DNA of 64,000 nucleotides from Asticcacaulis aquaticus (GCF_028550415.1 NZ_JAQQKX010000007.1:62001-126000); one strand, 5' to 3'; positions 25,450 to 34,699 are shown, counted from the first letter of the stretch. Notes: generated from the letters alone by a model not told the origin. Numbers and translations: made by a program.

Positions 25450-25478
25450 ATACCTCCCCATCAAAGATGGGGAGGTAT
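25450..25478. repeat. Solitary terminal palindrome of the CCTCCCC repeat family
   Basis: ATACCTCCCCATC AAA GATGGGGAGGTAT, a 29-bp palindrome identical to the outer end of the element at 31163-31229. The inner hairpin and GGTGGTGGGG end are missing, so this looks like a solo remnant. Confidence 0.75.
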
Positions 25479-25628
25479 GAATTTCAGAGTCACTTCTGTT
25501 TATTTCTTCTATGTGAACCGTAAAGTCTTCGTGACTTGTCTTGCCCTTCCCGCCTCTATAGACAGCGCCTCATATAATTTCTTATTATGTAAGCGTATTT
25601 TCAAACGGCTGATGGGGAGCAAGATCAG

Positions 25629-27896
25629 GTGAGTCCAAGCCTCGTTCAGGGCGCGCGCGGACAGCGCGGCCTTCTGCGGCAAATCCGCGAGGTCATGGCC
25701 GACGGGTCCAGCGCACAGGCGCGTCTGGACGGCGTCGTCGCCATCATCGCCGGATCTATGGTCGCAGAAGTCTGCTCGATCTATCTGCGCCGCACCTCCG
25801 ACGAACTGGAACTGTTCGCCACCGAAGGTCTGAACCGCGACGCCGTCCACAATACGCGCCTGCGCCTGACCGAAGGTCTGGTCGGTGAGGTCGCCCGCTC
25901 GGGTCAGCCGCTGAACCTCAACGACGCCCCGTCGCACCCCAGCTTCTCGTACCGTCCGGAAACCGGCGAAGACCCGTACAACTCCTTCCTCGGCGTGCCG
26001 CTGCTGCGCGGCGGGCGGACCATCGGCGTCCTCGTCGTGCAGAACATGGCCTTGCGCCAGTATCAGGACGAGGAGGTCGAGGACCTCCAGATCATCGCCA
26101 TGGTTCTGGCCGAAATGGTCACCGCCGGCGATCTGGTCGGCGGCGCAGAACTGAAAGACATCGAACTGGCCCCGCAAAAGCCCGAGCGGCTCAAGGGGTC
26201 GAGCTTCGCCGACGGCATCGCCATCGGGGTCGTCATCCTGCACGAAGTGGCCGTGACGCCGGATCACCTGCTGTCGGACGACGCGGTGGCCGAAGAGGCG
26301 CGGATGCTGAAGGGCATCGGCGACCTGCGCGACCAGATCGACGAAATGTTCGAAGGCCAGCACGGTCTGTCCGGCCCGACCTTCGACGTGCTGGAAACCT
26401 ACCGCATGTTCGCCCACGACCGCGGCTGGACGCGCAATCTGGTCGAGGCCGTGCGCTCGGGCCTGACCGCCGAAGCCGCCGTGGAACGCGTCCGCAACGA
26501 GCAACGCGCCCGCCTCAACAGCGCGCGCGACGCCTATATGCGTGAGCGCCTGCACGACCTCGAAGATCTGGGCAATCGATTGCTGCGCGTCCTGGCGGGC
26601 AAGAACACCATCGCGCGCGAAATCCCGGAAAACGCCATCCTCGTCGCGCGCGACCTCGGCCCCGCCGACCTGCTCGAATACGACCGCAAGCGCCTGAAAG
26701 GCATATTGCTCGAAGAAGGCTCTGCCGCCAACCACGCCGCCATCGTGGCGCGTGCCCTGCAAATCCCCTGCGTCGGGCGGCTCGACCGCCTGCGCGACAA
26801 GGTCAATCAGGGCGACGTCGTCGTGGTCGACGGCGAAACCGGCGAATCCTATCTGCGCCCGCGTCAGGACGTGCTGGAGGCGGCCAATGCCCGCATCGAC
26901 ATGCGCGCCGCCCGCCGCGCCGAGTTCGACAAGCTGAAGGACGTTCAGGCCGCTACCCGCGACGGCCACCGCATCTCGATGCTGATGAACGCCGGCCTTG
27001 AGTTCGATCTCGAACTGATGAGTGAAACCGGCGCCGAAGGCATCGGCCTGTTCCGCACCGAGTTCCAGTTCATGGTCTCCGAGGACCTGCCGCGCCTCAA
27101 GCGCCAGACGGAGCTCTATACCCGCGTCCTCGATCTGGCGGGGGACAAGCCGGTCACCTTCCGCACGCTCGATCTCGGCGGTGACAAGATCCTCCCCTAT
27201 ATGGAAACCGAGCGCGAGGAAAACCCGGCGCTGGGCTGGCGCGCCATCCGCATGGGCCTCGACCGCCCGGCCCTGCTGCGGATGCAGGTGCGCGCCCTGA
27301 TCACCGCCGCCGCCGGGCGCGAACTGCGTATCATGTTTCCCATGGTCGCTTCGGTCGACGAATTCCGTCAGGCGCGCGAATATGTCGATGTCGAATGCGC
27401 CTGGGCCAAGCGCCGCGGACGTCCGCTGCCCAGCGTCCTGCGCGTCGGCGTGATGATCGAATGCCCGTCGCTGCTGTTCCACCTCGATGCCCTGCTGCCG
27501 ATGGTCGATTTCGCCAGCGTCGGCACCAACGACCTGACGCAGTACCTGTTCGCCGCCGACCGCACCAATCCGCGCATGTCGGATCGCTACGACATCCTGT
27601 CGCCGCCGATGCTGCGCGCCCTGTCGATGATCCAGAAGGCCGCCGACGATTCCGGCACGCCGGTCTCGGTCTGCGGTGAAATCGCAGGCAAGCCGCTGGA
27701 GGCCTTCGTGCTGATCGCGCTGGGCTTCAACCGCCTGTCCATGCCGCCCGCCGGGATCGGTCAGGTCAAGCGGATGATCCTGTCGCTGGATCGCGAGACG
27801 GCGTCGAAGGCCATCCAGAAGATGATGAACACCTCCTACGGCTCGCTCCGCAGCGAAGTGCTGGCTTTGGCGCGCAAGCTGAATGTGAGATTGTAA
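25629..27896 (+). CDS. ptsP: Phosphoenolpyruvate-protein phosphotransferase of the nitrogen PTS (EI-Ntr)
   Basis: 755 residues from a GTG start. The N-terminal GAF domain (about 1-165, LRLTEGLVGEVARSGQPLNL) is followed by the enzyme I modules. The phospho-acceptor His is about residue 369 in SAANHAAIVARALQIPC. PEP-binding motifs include TEFQFMVSEDLP, LDLGGDKILPY and SVGTNDLTQYLFAADR. It transfers phosphate from PEP to NPr. In Caulobacter this pathway links nitrogen state to the (p)ppGpp synthase SpoT. GAF-mediated glutamine sensing is known for the family. Length and motif order are normal. Confidence 0.96.
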   Translation: MSPSLVQGARGQRGLLRQIREVMADGSSAQARLDGVVAIIAGSMVAEVCSIYLRRTSDELELFATEGLNRDAVHNTRLRLTEGLVGEVARSGQPLNLNDAPSHPSFSYRPETGEDPYNSFLGVPLLRGGRTIGVLVVQNMALRQYQDEEVEDLQIIAMVLAEMVTAGDLVGGAELKDIELAPQKPERLKGSSFADGIAIGVVILHEVAVTPDHLLSDDAVAEEARMLKGIGDLRDQIDEMFEGQHGLSGPTFDVLETYRMFAHDRGWTRNLVEAVRSGLTAEAAVERVRNEQRARLNSARDAYMRERLHDLEDLGNRLLRVLAGKNTIAREIPENAILVARDLGPADLLEYDRKRLKGILLEEGSAANHAAIVARALQIPCVGRLDRLRDKVNQGDVVVVDGETGESYLRPRQDVLEAANARIDMRAARRAEFDKLKDVQAATRDGHRISMLMNAGLEFDLELMSETGAEGIGLFRTEFQFMVSEDLPRLKRQTELYTRVLDLAGDKPVTFRTLDLGGDKILPYMETEREENPALGWRAIRMGLDRPALLRMQVRALITAAAGRELRIMFPMVASVDEFRQAREYVDVECAWAKRRGRPLPSVLRVGVMIECPSLLFHLDALLPMVDFASVGTNDLTQYLFAADRTNPRMSDRYDILSPPMLRALSMIQKAADDSGTPVSVCGEIAGKPLEAFVLIALGFNRLSMPPAGIGQVKRMILSLDRETASKAIQKMMNTSYGSLRSEVLALARKLNVRL

Positions 27897-27981
27897 CGCC
27901 GTCCTCCCTACGCCGTGGGGAGGAGGGAGATCACCCCGCACCGCATCATAAAAATTTCGCGGAATAACAGCGGCCACAACC

Positions 27982-28010
27982 TTGACTCTCACGCCGCCCC
28001 GCCCTACCTC
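27982..28010 (+). promoter_or_regulatory. Candidate groESL promoter
   Basis: TTGACT at 27982-27987 and a weak TACCTC -10 element at 28005-28010, separated by 17 bases. The CIRCE operator begins 10 bases downstream, consistent with HrcA control. CTTGACTC also resembles a sigma32 -35 box. Confidence 0.4.
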
Positions 28011-28019
28011 AGGGGCGCA

Positions 28020-28046
28020 TTGGCACTCACCACGGGTGACTGCTAA
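28020..28046. promoter_or_regulatory. CIRCE operator upstream of groESL
   Basis: TTGGCACTC-N9-GACTGCTAA. It matches the HrcA-binding inverted repeat (TTAGCACTC-N9-GAGTGCTAA) with two changed positions, 38 bp upstream of groES. HrcA-CIRCE repression of groESL is established in Caulobacter. hrcA is not in this window. Confidence 0.85.
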
Positions 28047-28083
28047 CACCGCATTTCAAAAACCGTAAACCGGAGATACCCCA

Positions 28084-28374
28084 ATGAGCTTTCGTCCCCT
28101 GGGTGACCGCGTGCTGATCAAGCGCGTCGAAGAAGAAGCCAAGACCAAGGGCGGGATCATCATCCCCGACACCGCCAAGGAAAAGCCGCAGGAAGGCGAA
28201 GTCGTCGCCGTCGGCCCTGGCAACCGTAACGAAAAGGGCGAGCAAGTCGCCCTCGACGTCAAGGCCGGCGACCGCGTTCTGTTCGGCAAGTGGGGCGGCA
28301 CCGAGGTCAAGCTTGACGGCGAAGACCTGCTGATCCTGAAAGAGTCCGACATTCTGGGCATCGTGACGCGCTAA
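28084..28374 (+). CDS. groES: Co-chaperonin GroES
   Basis: 96 residues. The GroES motif [18 protein letters not shown] and the mobile loop [15 protein letters not shown] are present, and the C-terminus has [11 protein letters not shown]. It forms the heptameric lid of the GroEL chamber. The ATG has a CCGGAGA ribosome site. groEL starts 43 bp downstream in the same operon. Controlled by the CIRCE site upstream. Confidence 0.98.
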   Translation: MSFRPLGDRVLIKRVEEEAKTKGGIIIPDTAKEKPQEGEVVAVGPGNRNEKGEQVALDVKAGDRVLFGKWGGTEVKLDGEDLLILKESDILGIVTR

Positions 28375-28411
28375 GCGCTCCGTTCCCGACCCAGCAATCC
28401 TCAAGGAATAA

Positions 28412-30061
<1,650 letters not shown>

Positions 30062-30090
30062 TCCACGCTTCACAGCCTCACAAACGGAAA

Positions 30091-30117
30091 GAGCGGGTCG
30101 CAAGGCCCGCTCTTTTT
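30091..30117 (+). terminator. groESL terminator
   Basis: Stem GAGCGGG / CCCGCTC with loop TCGCAAGG and six T. The right half plus T tract (CAAGGCCGCTCTTTTTTG) recurs at 32416-32433 at the edge of the duplicated segment. Confidence 0.92.
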
Positions 30118-30121
30118 TGTT

Positions 30122-30681
30122 TCAGAGCACTTCGCTGTAGATCCAGACCTCTCGCGTCTTTTCATAAGGCGGATCAAACGTGTCATCACGCCAATAGGTA
30201 CGGTAGCCGCGTTCTTCAAACTCTTCCGTTACACGCAGACCATAGGATTCAAAAGGCTCCGTGAGGGGGGCAAGGGTATCCACAGGTCATCAGGATTATG
30301 CCGCTCGGCAAACCTCTGCCAGTAGCTTTCATCGAAAAAGATATGCACGCCGCTATCGAACAGTTTCGGCAAGGTCAGGATAGCGGTGACCCGCGTGCCT
30401 TGTGCCGTGTCAGGCTTTTGGCTCCGCATATTGACGGCAGCCTTTAGAACCAGATCGATATAACGCCGCTGCGTATGCCGCGACGAATGCGGCAAATTGA
30501 CCAGACTCCCGGTCACAGGTGTCTTCCAGCTATCGAAACCGGCTCCGCGCGGGTGAGTATCCGGCCATTTGTCCGCAAGGGTATCCGACCAGAGCTTCAG
30601 GTCCCGCAGCATGGTTTTCGTGCGACTGCTGTGCCGGTAGGACCGGCGTCTAGCGAACATATCTACATAGTGCTTATTCAT
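30122..30681 (-). pseudogene. Frameshifted copy of the DUF3916-like gene
   Basis: This is a close relative of the intact gene at 32435-32995, and the two align over the full length. The frame is good from MNKHYVDMF to about residue 143 (LWIPLPPSRSLL). One T is then missing: GGATTCAAAAGG near 30246, against GGATTTCAAAAGG in the intact copy. The rest continues in another frame to the same C-terminus (TREVWIYSEVL). Adjacent to the groEL terminator, so this site seems to be the ancestral one although its gene is broken. An element of the CCTCCCC repeat family begins 17 bp upstream of its start. Confidence 0.85.
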
Positions 30682-30698
30682 AGTCATTTCATATCTCA

Positions 30699-30768
30699 TA
30701 CCTCCCCAACTTGTTGGGGAGGGGGACCGCACGAACGAACGCAGTGAGTGAGATGTGGTGGTGGGGGT
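30699..30768 (+). repeat. Left inverted element bounding the DUF559 gene
   Basis: TACCTCCCCAACTTGTTGGG is the outer palindrome. GACCGCACG and an inner hairpin-like segment (GAACGCAGTGAG) follow, then GTGGTGGTGGGGG at the inner end. The DUF559 stop codon follows 2 bp later. It is the mirror image of the element at 31163-31229. Confidence 0.85.
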
Positions 30769-30770
30769 TC

Positions 30771-31142
30771 TTACTTACTTGCCCGCAGCGCCGCTCGCTC
30801 TGACGCCAGCAGAATCACACCATCCGCAGCTGCATCCGGATCGCGATAAACGTCAGCCGCCGGGAGACGGTAAATTTCAAGTCCTTGGGCTCTGAGCCAT
30901 CTTTCGCGGATGGCATCTTTTTCGGCTTGCGCATTTTCGCTATGAACCGCGCCATCTACCTCGATGACCAATCGCGCTTTGAAGCAATAGAAGTCGAGAA
31001 TATAGGGCCCCATCGCGTGTTGGCGTTTAAAGGTCAAACCCTGTGTACGTGATTTCAATCGCTCCCAAAGCAGCCATTCAGGCTGTGTCAGAGCTTTACG
31101 CATTTGACGCGCCAAAGCTGTTTTGCGCGTAACCTCTATCAT
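30771..31142 (-). CDS. DUF559 endonuclease-fold protein (Vsr-like), bounded by inverted repeats
   Basis: 123 residues from the ATG at 31140-31142, with GGGGAG upstream. DUF559 belongs to the PD-(D/E)XK/Vsr-like nuclease fold. The core here is MGPYILDFYCFKARLVIEVD followed by GAVH, with acidic residues placed as expected for metal binding. The N-terminal helix has QPEWLLWERLKSR. Gene and flanking elements form a compact unit (30699-31229) inserted between the frameshifted DUF3916-like gene and an SRPBCC gene remnant. A second, damaged copy lies at 46913-47271 between similar repeats. DNA cleavage is inferred from fold; the target is unknown. Confidence 0.85.
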   Translation of the reverse strand: MIEVTRKTALARQMRKALTQPEWLLWERLKSRTQGLTFKRQHAMGPYILDFYCFKARLVIEVDGAVHSENAQAEKDAIRERWLRAQGLEIYRLPAADVYRDPDAAADGVILLASERAALRASK

Positions 31143-31162
31143 TGCGCTCCCCAAGCAAGAAA

Positions 31163-31229
31163 CCCCACCACCGCATCTAGCGCTGCGCGCGTCGTGCGGT
31201 CCCCCTCCCCATCAAAGATGGGGAGGTAT
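31163..31229 (-). repeat. Right inverted element bounding the DUF559 gene
   Basis: Begins CCCCACCACCGCATC, then GCGCTGCGCGCGTCGTGCGG, CCCCCTCCCC and the outer palindrome CTCCCCATCAAAGATGGGGAG. Inverse orientation to 30699-30768, so the outer palindromes face away from the gene. Confidence 0.85.
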
Positions 31230-31232
31230 AGA

Positions 31233-31302
31233 TTACGCCGAAACCAGCGCCTCCAATTGCGAGAACGGCTCGTCGAGGTCTCTGGTCGCGCCGGAAATCA
31301 CG
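31233..31302 (-). pseudogene. 3' remnant of an SRPBCC (AHSA1-like) gene
   Basis: About 23 codons ending in TAA encode ISGATRDLDEPFSQLEALVS, matching the end of the intact SRPBCC protein at 33688-34164 (ISGATSGFDEQFAQLEALVS). DNA identity is roughly 80-85 percent by eye. Similarity stops abruptly at about 31302, next to the hydrolase stop codon. It marks the right end of the left copy of the duplicated segment. Confidence 0.85.
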
Positions 31303-31306
31303 GACC

Positions 31307-32332
31307 CTACTTTGTACGCACGTCGGCAACCGTCTGTTCAATGGCGTCGATGACCGCCTTCGGCTGATTAATCTGGATATAGTGACGGCTGTCGGGAACC
31401 ACGATATGGCGGCCCCGCCTTGACAGGGCGGCGAGCCTGGCATGCGCGGCTATCCACTTGTCCTCGTTTTGCTTATGCTGATCCGGAGTGTCCCCCGGCC
31501 TTAAGGGCATATTGCCATGCGTCAGGATAATCAGCGGCTTATCGCCGAATTGAGGGTTGAGGGCGTCAATTTGAGCCGTATTCACGGAGATCCAGCTTGG
31601 CGCTGACGGCGTCATGCTCTGAATCTCCGAAATTTTGGTGCTGATGGTCACGGGGTTCGCCTGCTGCAGTTTGTCCGTGCGCCGCAGGACGTCGTCAAGC
31701 GATCGGTTTTCACGCACACAGGCTTTGGCGGCATCCGTCTTCGGTTCCTGCAACTCGCCAGACTTCGCCAGAGCAAGGCACGCCGCTAAAGGTGCCCACG
31801 GCGGTGGGGGTTGATCCGTCGGATCCAAAGGCGCCGGCCACCTGCCCATGTCCGCATAAGACGGGTCGACCAGAACCATAGCCGCAACATCGGCGGGATA
31901 TTTTCCCTGCAAACCTACGCCGTAAAGACCCGCAACCGAATGGCCGACATAGATAATCGGGCCGTCCGTTCCCATAGCCCTGAGCAACAGGTGGATGTCT
32001 CTGGCCGTCGCGTTGACGTCCGACGCGCCCGGCGGCGGATCGGAAAAGCCATAGCCGGCGCGATCATAACTGCAAGCCCGCGTTGTCTTGGCGACCTCAC
32101 CCTGGACATAACGCCACGACGCCGTCGTATCACCGCTGCCTGCATCGAAGAGAACCGTCGGCGTGCCCTGACCGAGGCAGAACACATTAAGGCGGCGATG
32201 GCCGTCGATGACGACCAGGCGCTGCGGATGAGCATAATTTTCGGACTGGATCGCGGGTTGCTCGGCAAGAGCGCCTGCTGCCACGAAGCTCAATGTCAGC
32301 GCGACAAAAACCGACGTTTTCACTTTGCGCAT
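31307..32332 (-). CDS. Secreted alpha/beta-fold hydrolase
   Basis: 341 residues. A signal peptide (LTLSFVAAGALAEQ) suggests periplasmic location. The nucleophile elbow IYVGHSVAGLYG, the oxyanion-region DAGSGD, a late Asp (SYDRAG region) and a C-terminal His (DSRHYIQINQP) fit an alpha/beta hydrolase, with a cap domain at about 180-270. Substrate unknown; members include esterases, lipases and haloalkane-type enzymes. The gene sits exactly between the SRPBCC remnant and the second copy of the groEL-terminator sequence, that is, at the junction of the duplicated segments. Start at the ATG 32330-32332. Confidence 0.85.
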   Translation of the reverse strand: MRKVKTSVFVALTLSFVAAGALAEQPAIQSENYAHPQRLVVIDGHRRLNVFCLGQGTPTVLFDAGSGDTTASWRYVQGEVAKTTRACSYDRAGYGFSDPPPGASDVNATARDIHLLLRAMGTDGPIIYVGHSVAGLYGVGLQGKYPADVAAMVLVDPSYADMGRWPAPLDPTDQPPPPWAPLAACLALAKSGELQEPKTDAAKACVRENRSLDDVLRRTDKLQQANPVTISTKISEIQSMTPSAPSWISVNTAQIDALNPQFGDKPLIILTHGNMPLRPGDTPDQHKQNEDKWIAAHARLAALSRRGRHIVVPDSRHYIQINQPKAVIDAIEQTVADVRTK

Positions 32333-32415
32333 TTTCCCCCCGGCTCAAATGTAAATCATCCCTAAGGATGATCTGTGTCTCCTGTTAATAACTTAATACT
32401 GACGTTATTAAATAA

Positions 32416-32434
32416 CAAGGCCGCTCTTTTTTGT
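32416..32434 (+). other. Fragment of the groEL terminator at the edge of the duplicated segment
   Basis: CAAGGCCGCTCTTTTTTGT matches the right half of the groESL terminator (CAAGGCCCGCTCTTTTTTGT) with one base missing. The flanking TTCAGAGCAC continues into the DUF3916-like gene in both places. The left half of the stem is absent here. Confidence 0.75.
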
Positions 32435-32995
32435 TCAGAGCACTTCGCTGTAAATCCAGACCTCTCGCGTCTTTTCGTAAGGCGGATCGAACGTGTCATC
32501 GCGCCAATAGGTACGGTAGCCGCGCGCCTCAAACCCTTCCGGTACACGCAGACCGTAGGATTTCAAAAGGCTGCGCGAGGGGGGCAAGGGTATCCACAGG
32601 TCATCCTGATGGTGCCGCTCGGCAAACCTCTGCCAGTAGCTTTCGTCGAAAAAAATATGCACGCCGCTATCGAACAGTTTCGGCAAGGTCAGGATAGCGG
32701 CGACCCGCGCGCCCTGTGCCGTGTCAGGCTTGTGGTTCCGCATATTGACGGCAGCCCTCAGGACCAGTTCGATATAGCGCCGCTGCGTATGCCGTGACGA
32801 ATGCGGCAAATTGACCAGACTCCCGGCCACAGGCGTCTTCCAGCTATCGAAACCGGCTCCGCGAGGGTGAGTATCCGGCCATTTGTCCGCAAGGGTATCC
32901 GACCAGAGTTTCAGGTCCCGCAGCATGGTTTTTGTGCGCCACCGCCGGTAACGGGATAGATCGCCCGCAAATATTTCCATGTAACGCTTGGCCAC
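32435..32995 (-). CDS. DUF3916-like protein of unknown function, third gene of a toxin-antitoxin operon
   Basis: 186 residues starting at a GTG 2 bases after the toxin stop, so probably translationally coupled. The start aligns with that of the pseudogene copy at 30122-30681. The protein is soluble, basic in the N-terminus, with WSDTLADKWPDTHPRGAGF, VNLPHSSRHTQRRYI, HIFFDESYWQRF and YEKTREVWIY. The layout resembles DUF3916 from memory, not from a search. Function unknown. Position suggests co-expression with the toxin-antitoxin pair. Confidence 0.75.
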   Translation of the reverse strand: MAKRYMEIFAGDLSRYRRWRTKTMLRDLKLWSDTLADKWPDTHPRGAGFDSWKTPVAGSLVNLPHSSRHTQRRYIELVLRAAVNMRNHKPDTAQGARVAAILTLPKLFDSGVHIFFDESYWQRFAERHHQDDLWIPLPPSRSLLKSYGLRVPEGFEARGYRTYWRDDTFDPPYEKTREVWIYSEVL

Positions 32996-32997
32996 TC

Positions 32998-33273
32998 CTA
33001 AAACCCTTTCATCCGCGCTGCATGTTTGAGGCGCAGGATTTCAATGCGGAGAGGCCGTGTTTTCACGTGATAAACAGCGATATAGTTGTGGTGGATTACC
33101 AACTCTCTTGTACCGGTTATCCGTCCGGTACGGCCTCTCCGCGGATAATTCCGTAACGCCTCGATCGAGGCTCTCAACTCCTGCCCAAAGCCGGTAGCGC
33201 GATCAGGATTGTCCTGAGCGATATACCGAACAAGTCCCAGAAGATCATCAACGGCTTGAGGCCGCCAGTCCAC
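32998..33273 (-). CDS. RelE/ParE-family toxin
   Basis: 91 residues (MDWRPQAVDDLLGLVRYIAQ...). It has the family pattern: an N-terminal helical hairpin DLLGLVRYIAQDNPDRA, then NYPRRGRTGRI and TRELVIHHNYIAVYHV, and a final IEILRLKHAAR. ParE members inhibit gyrase and RelE members cleave ribosome-bound mRNA; sequence suggests the ParE side because the late Arg/His set typical of RelE catalysis is not evident. The antitoxin gene ends 9 bp upstream. The DUF3916-like gene follows at once. Confidence 0.9.
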   Translation of the reverse strand: MDWRPQAVDDLLGLVRYIAQDNPDRATGFGQELRASIEALRNYPRRGRTGRITGTRELVIHHNYIAVYHVKTRPLRIEILRLKHAARMKGF

Positions 33274-33282
33274 GACTAGTCG

Positions 33283-33564
33283 TCAGGCACCGCATTTCAC
33301 GCCTGCGGCATGACGTGCGATTTCGGTATCCATCATAGCCATAACCTCGTCATGAGGAATACCGGGACGCGGGTCGTCCAGCGCGTCCTGAACCTGCTGA
33401 CGGAACCATGCATCGTAATCCGAGGAGTCTGATTTTAGCTCCACATAGTCGCGCATCACATCACTGAGAACATCGGCCACAGAACGACCTTCGGCTTCGG
33501 CGACAGCACTGAATACCTCTTTCAGGTCTTCGTCGATCTGGAAGGTGAATTCGGCCTTACCCAT
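33283..33564 (-). CDS. Ribbon-helix-helix-type antitoxin of the ParD/RelB class
   Basis: 93 residues. The N-terminal strand-helix-helix (EFTFQIDEDLKEVFSAVAEA, then EGRSVADVLSDVMRDYVE) fits a DNA-binding ribbon-helix-helix. The acidic C-terminal half (AWFRQQVQDALDDPRPGIPH, then DEVMAMM) is of the kind that wraps the toxin. First gene of the operon, so it should autorepress the promoter in 33565-33687. Antitoxin-toxin order and spacing are standard. Confidence 0.88.
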   Translation of the reverse strand: MGKAEFTFQIDEDLKEVFSAVAEAEGRSVADVLSDVMRDYVELKSDSSDYDAWFRQQVQDALDDPRPGIPHDEVMAMMDTEIARHAAGVKCGA

Positions 33565-33687
33565 GATGACTCCGCATTCAGGCGCGATATCAGGAAACTT
33601 ACCTGACGCGATAAATATATCATACCCCTGTCATACGCCAAGAGGTCTGCGGTATGGTCCTTATCAAGATAAGCAGCGTAGCATAGC

Positions 33688-34164
33688 CTATACCGAAACC
33701 AACGCCTCCAACTGCGCGAACTGTTCGTCGAAGCCGCTGGTAGCGCCGGAAATCATCGCCTCGTCCAGCGCCTCTTTCGACGGATAGAGATCGTGCCAGA
33801 CCACCACCGTCTGCTCGTCGCGGTCCTCGAAGGTCACCGTGGTGACGGCCCCCGCCTCTTCGCCACCTTCCTCGTTGGTCCAGACGATACGGGCGTTCGG
33901 CACCACGTCGAGATACCGACCGAAGAAGGCCATAGGTTCCGGCATCGACGGATGGCTGATGACCAAACGATAGGTGCCGCCGGTCCGCACGTCCATCTCG
34001 CACGACAGGATGGTCATGCCGAACGACTTCGGCGTCCACCAGCGCCGGAACAGTTCCGGATCGCTCCACGCCTTGAAGACGATATCAACCGGACCATTGA
34101 CGGTCCGCGTCACCACGAATTCGCGCTCGGACGTGCGTTGGGTGGTCGTTTCCGGTGTCGTCAT
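33688..34164 (-). CDS. SRPBCC (AHSA1-like) domain protein
   Basis: 158 residues from the ATG at 34162-34164. Activator of Hsp90 ATPase homologue-type fold with VTRTVNGPVDIVFKAWSDPE, LFRRWWTPKSFGMTILSCEM and DEQFAQLEALV. A hydrophobic-ligand-binding fold of unknown substrate. The start overlaps the end of the ArsR-type regulator gene by 4 bases, a widespread ArsR-SRPBCC operon. The 3' end of this gene is duplicated at 31233-31302. Confidence 0.93.
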   Translation of the reverse strand: MTTPETTTQRTSEREFVVTRTVNGPVDIVFKAWSDPELFRRWWTPKSFGMTILSCEMDVRTGGTYRLVISHPSMPEPMAFFGRYLDVVPNARIVWTNEEGGEEAGAVTTVTFEDRDEQTVVVWHDLYPSKEALDEAMISGATSGFDEQFAQLEALVSV

Positions 34165-34505
34165 GTCGGGTTTCCTTGTTTCAGTTCCTGCACGATTGCA
34201 TCCAGCGCGTCGAAGCGCTCGGTCCATATCCGGCGTTGTTGGTCGATCCATGCCGCCTCGGTTTCCAGCATACCCCGCCCCAGCCGACAGATGCGCACGC
34301 GCCCGACCTTCTCGGTCGTCACCAACCCCGCCGCTTCCAGCAGGCTGACGTGCTTCTTCATGCCCGTGAGCGTCATGTGAAAGCGGTCGGCCAGATCGCT
34401 GATCGACGCGTCCGCCCGGCCAAGCTGCTCCAGCACCCCACGGCGCGTGGGGTCCGACAGGGCGGCAAAGGACGCATCGAGGCGATGGGATATATACTGA
34501 ACCAT
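34161..34505 (-). CDS. ArsR-family transcriptional regulator
   Basis: 114 residues from the ATG at 34503-34505 (MVQYISHRLDASFAALSDPT). Winged helix with LSDPTRRGVLEQLGRADASI, MTLTGMKKHVSLLEAAGLVT and VGRVRICRLG. It lacks the metal-binding ELCV motif, so it is the SRPBCC-associated class, not a metal sensor. It ends in overlap with the SRPBCC gene and probably regulates its own operon. An upstream open extension encodes hydrophobic sequence without support. Confidence 0.92.
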   Translation of the reverse strand: MVQYISHRLDASFAALSDPTRRGVLEQLGRADASISDLADRFHMTLTGMKKHVSLLEAAGLVTTEKVGRVRICRLGRGMLETEAAWIDQQRRIWTERFDALDAIVQELKQGNPT

Positions 34506-34642
34506 TAAGTTCAGTATTAGCGTAAAAAAGAGATGACGGCAAGACAAACCTTTCCCCATTCGACGACCGCACTACACATATCGCAAAAACGAAAGATCGC
34601 CCCTTTTGGAAGCGGTAAATTCTTAGCCCCAAGCGCCAAAGA

Positions 34643-34671
34643 TTGACAAAAACCGCGTTCTGTAAATAACT
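34643..34671 (+). promoter_or_regulatory. Candidate promoter for the two secreted-protein genes
   Basis: A perfect -35 TTGACA at 34643-34648 and an AT-rich TAAATAACT around 34663-34671; the -10 fit is poor at optimal spacing. It lies about 30-55 bp before the ATG at 34700, which has an AGGGG site. Confidence 0.35.
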
Positions 34672-34699
34672 GGTCACAAAGACATTTCAGGGGTCGATC

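Noticed and set aside
25450-25478. Palindrome as intrinsic terminator of the PAS-MCP gene
   Set aside because: There is no T tract on either side, and the sequence is identical to ends of dispersed repeats elsewhere, so it is better called a repeat remnant.
25509-28049. Very long open frame (846 codons) on the minus strand opposite ptsP
   Set aside because: It mirrors ptsP codon positions in GC-rich DNA, gives a His/Asp/Val-rich sequence without any domain, and the plus-strand product is unmistakably EI-Ntr.
30699-31229. Conventional insertion sequence with a DDE or tyrosine transposase
   Set aside because: The only gene inside is DUF559; there is no transposase, and no target-site duplication is obvious at the outer ends.
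34506-34677. Upstream extensions of the ArsR and SRPBCC genes
   Set aside because: The upstream parts lack homology to the families. The internal ATGs match family starts and give the usual 4-base overlap.
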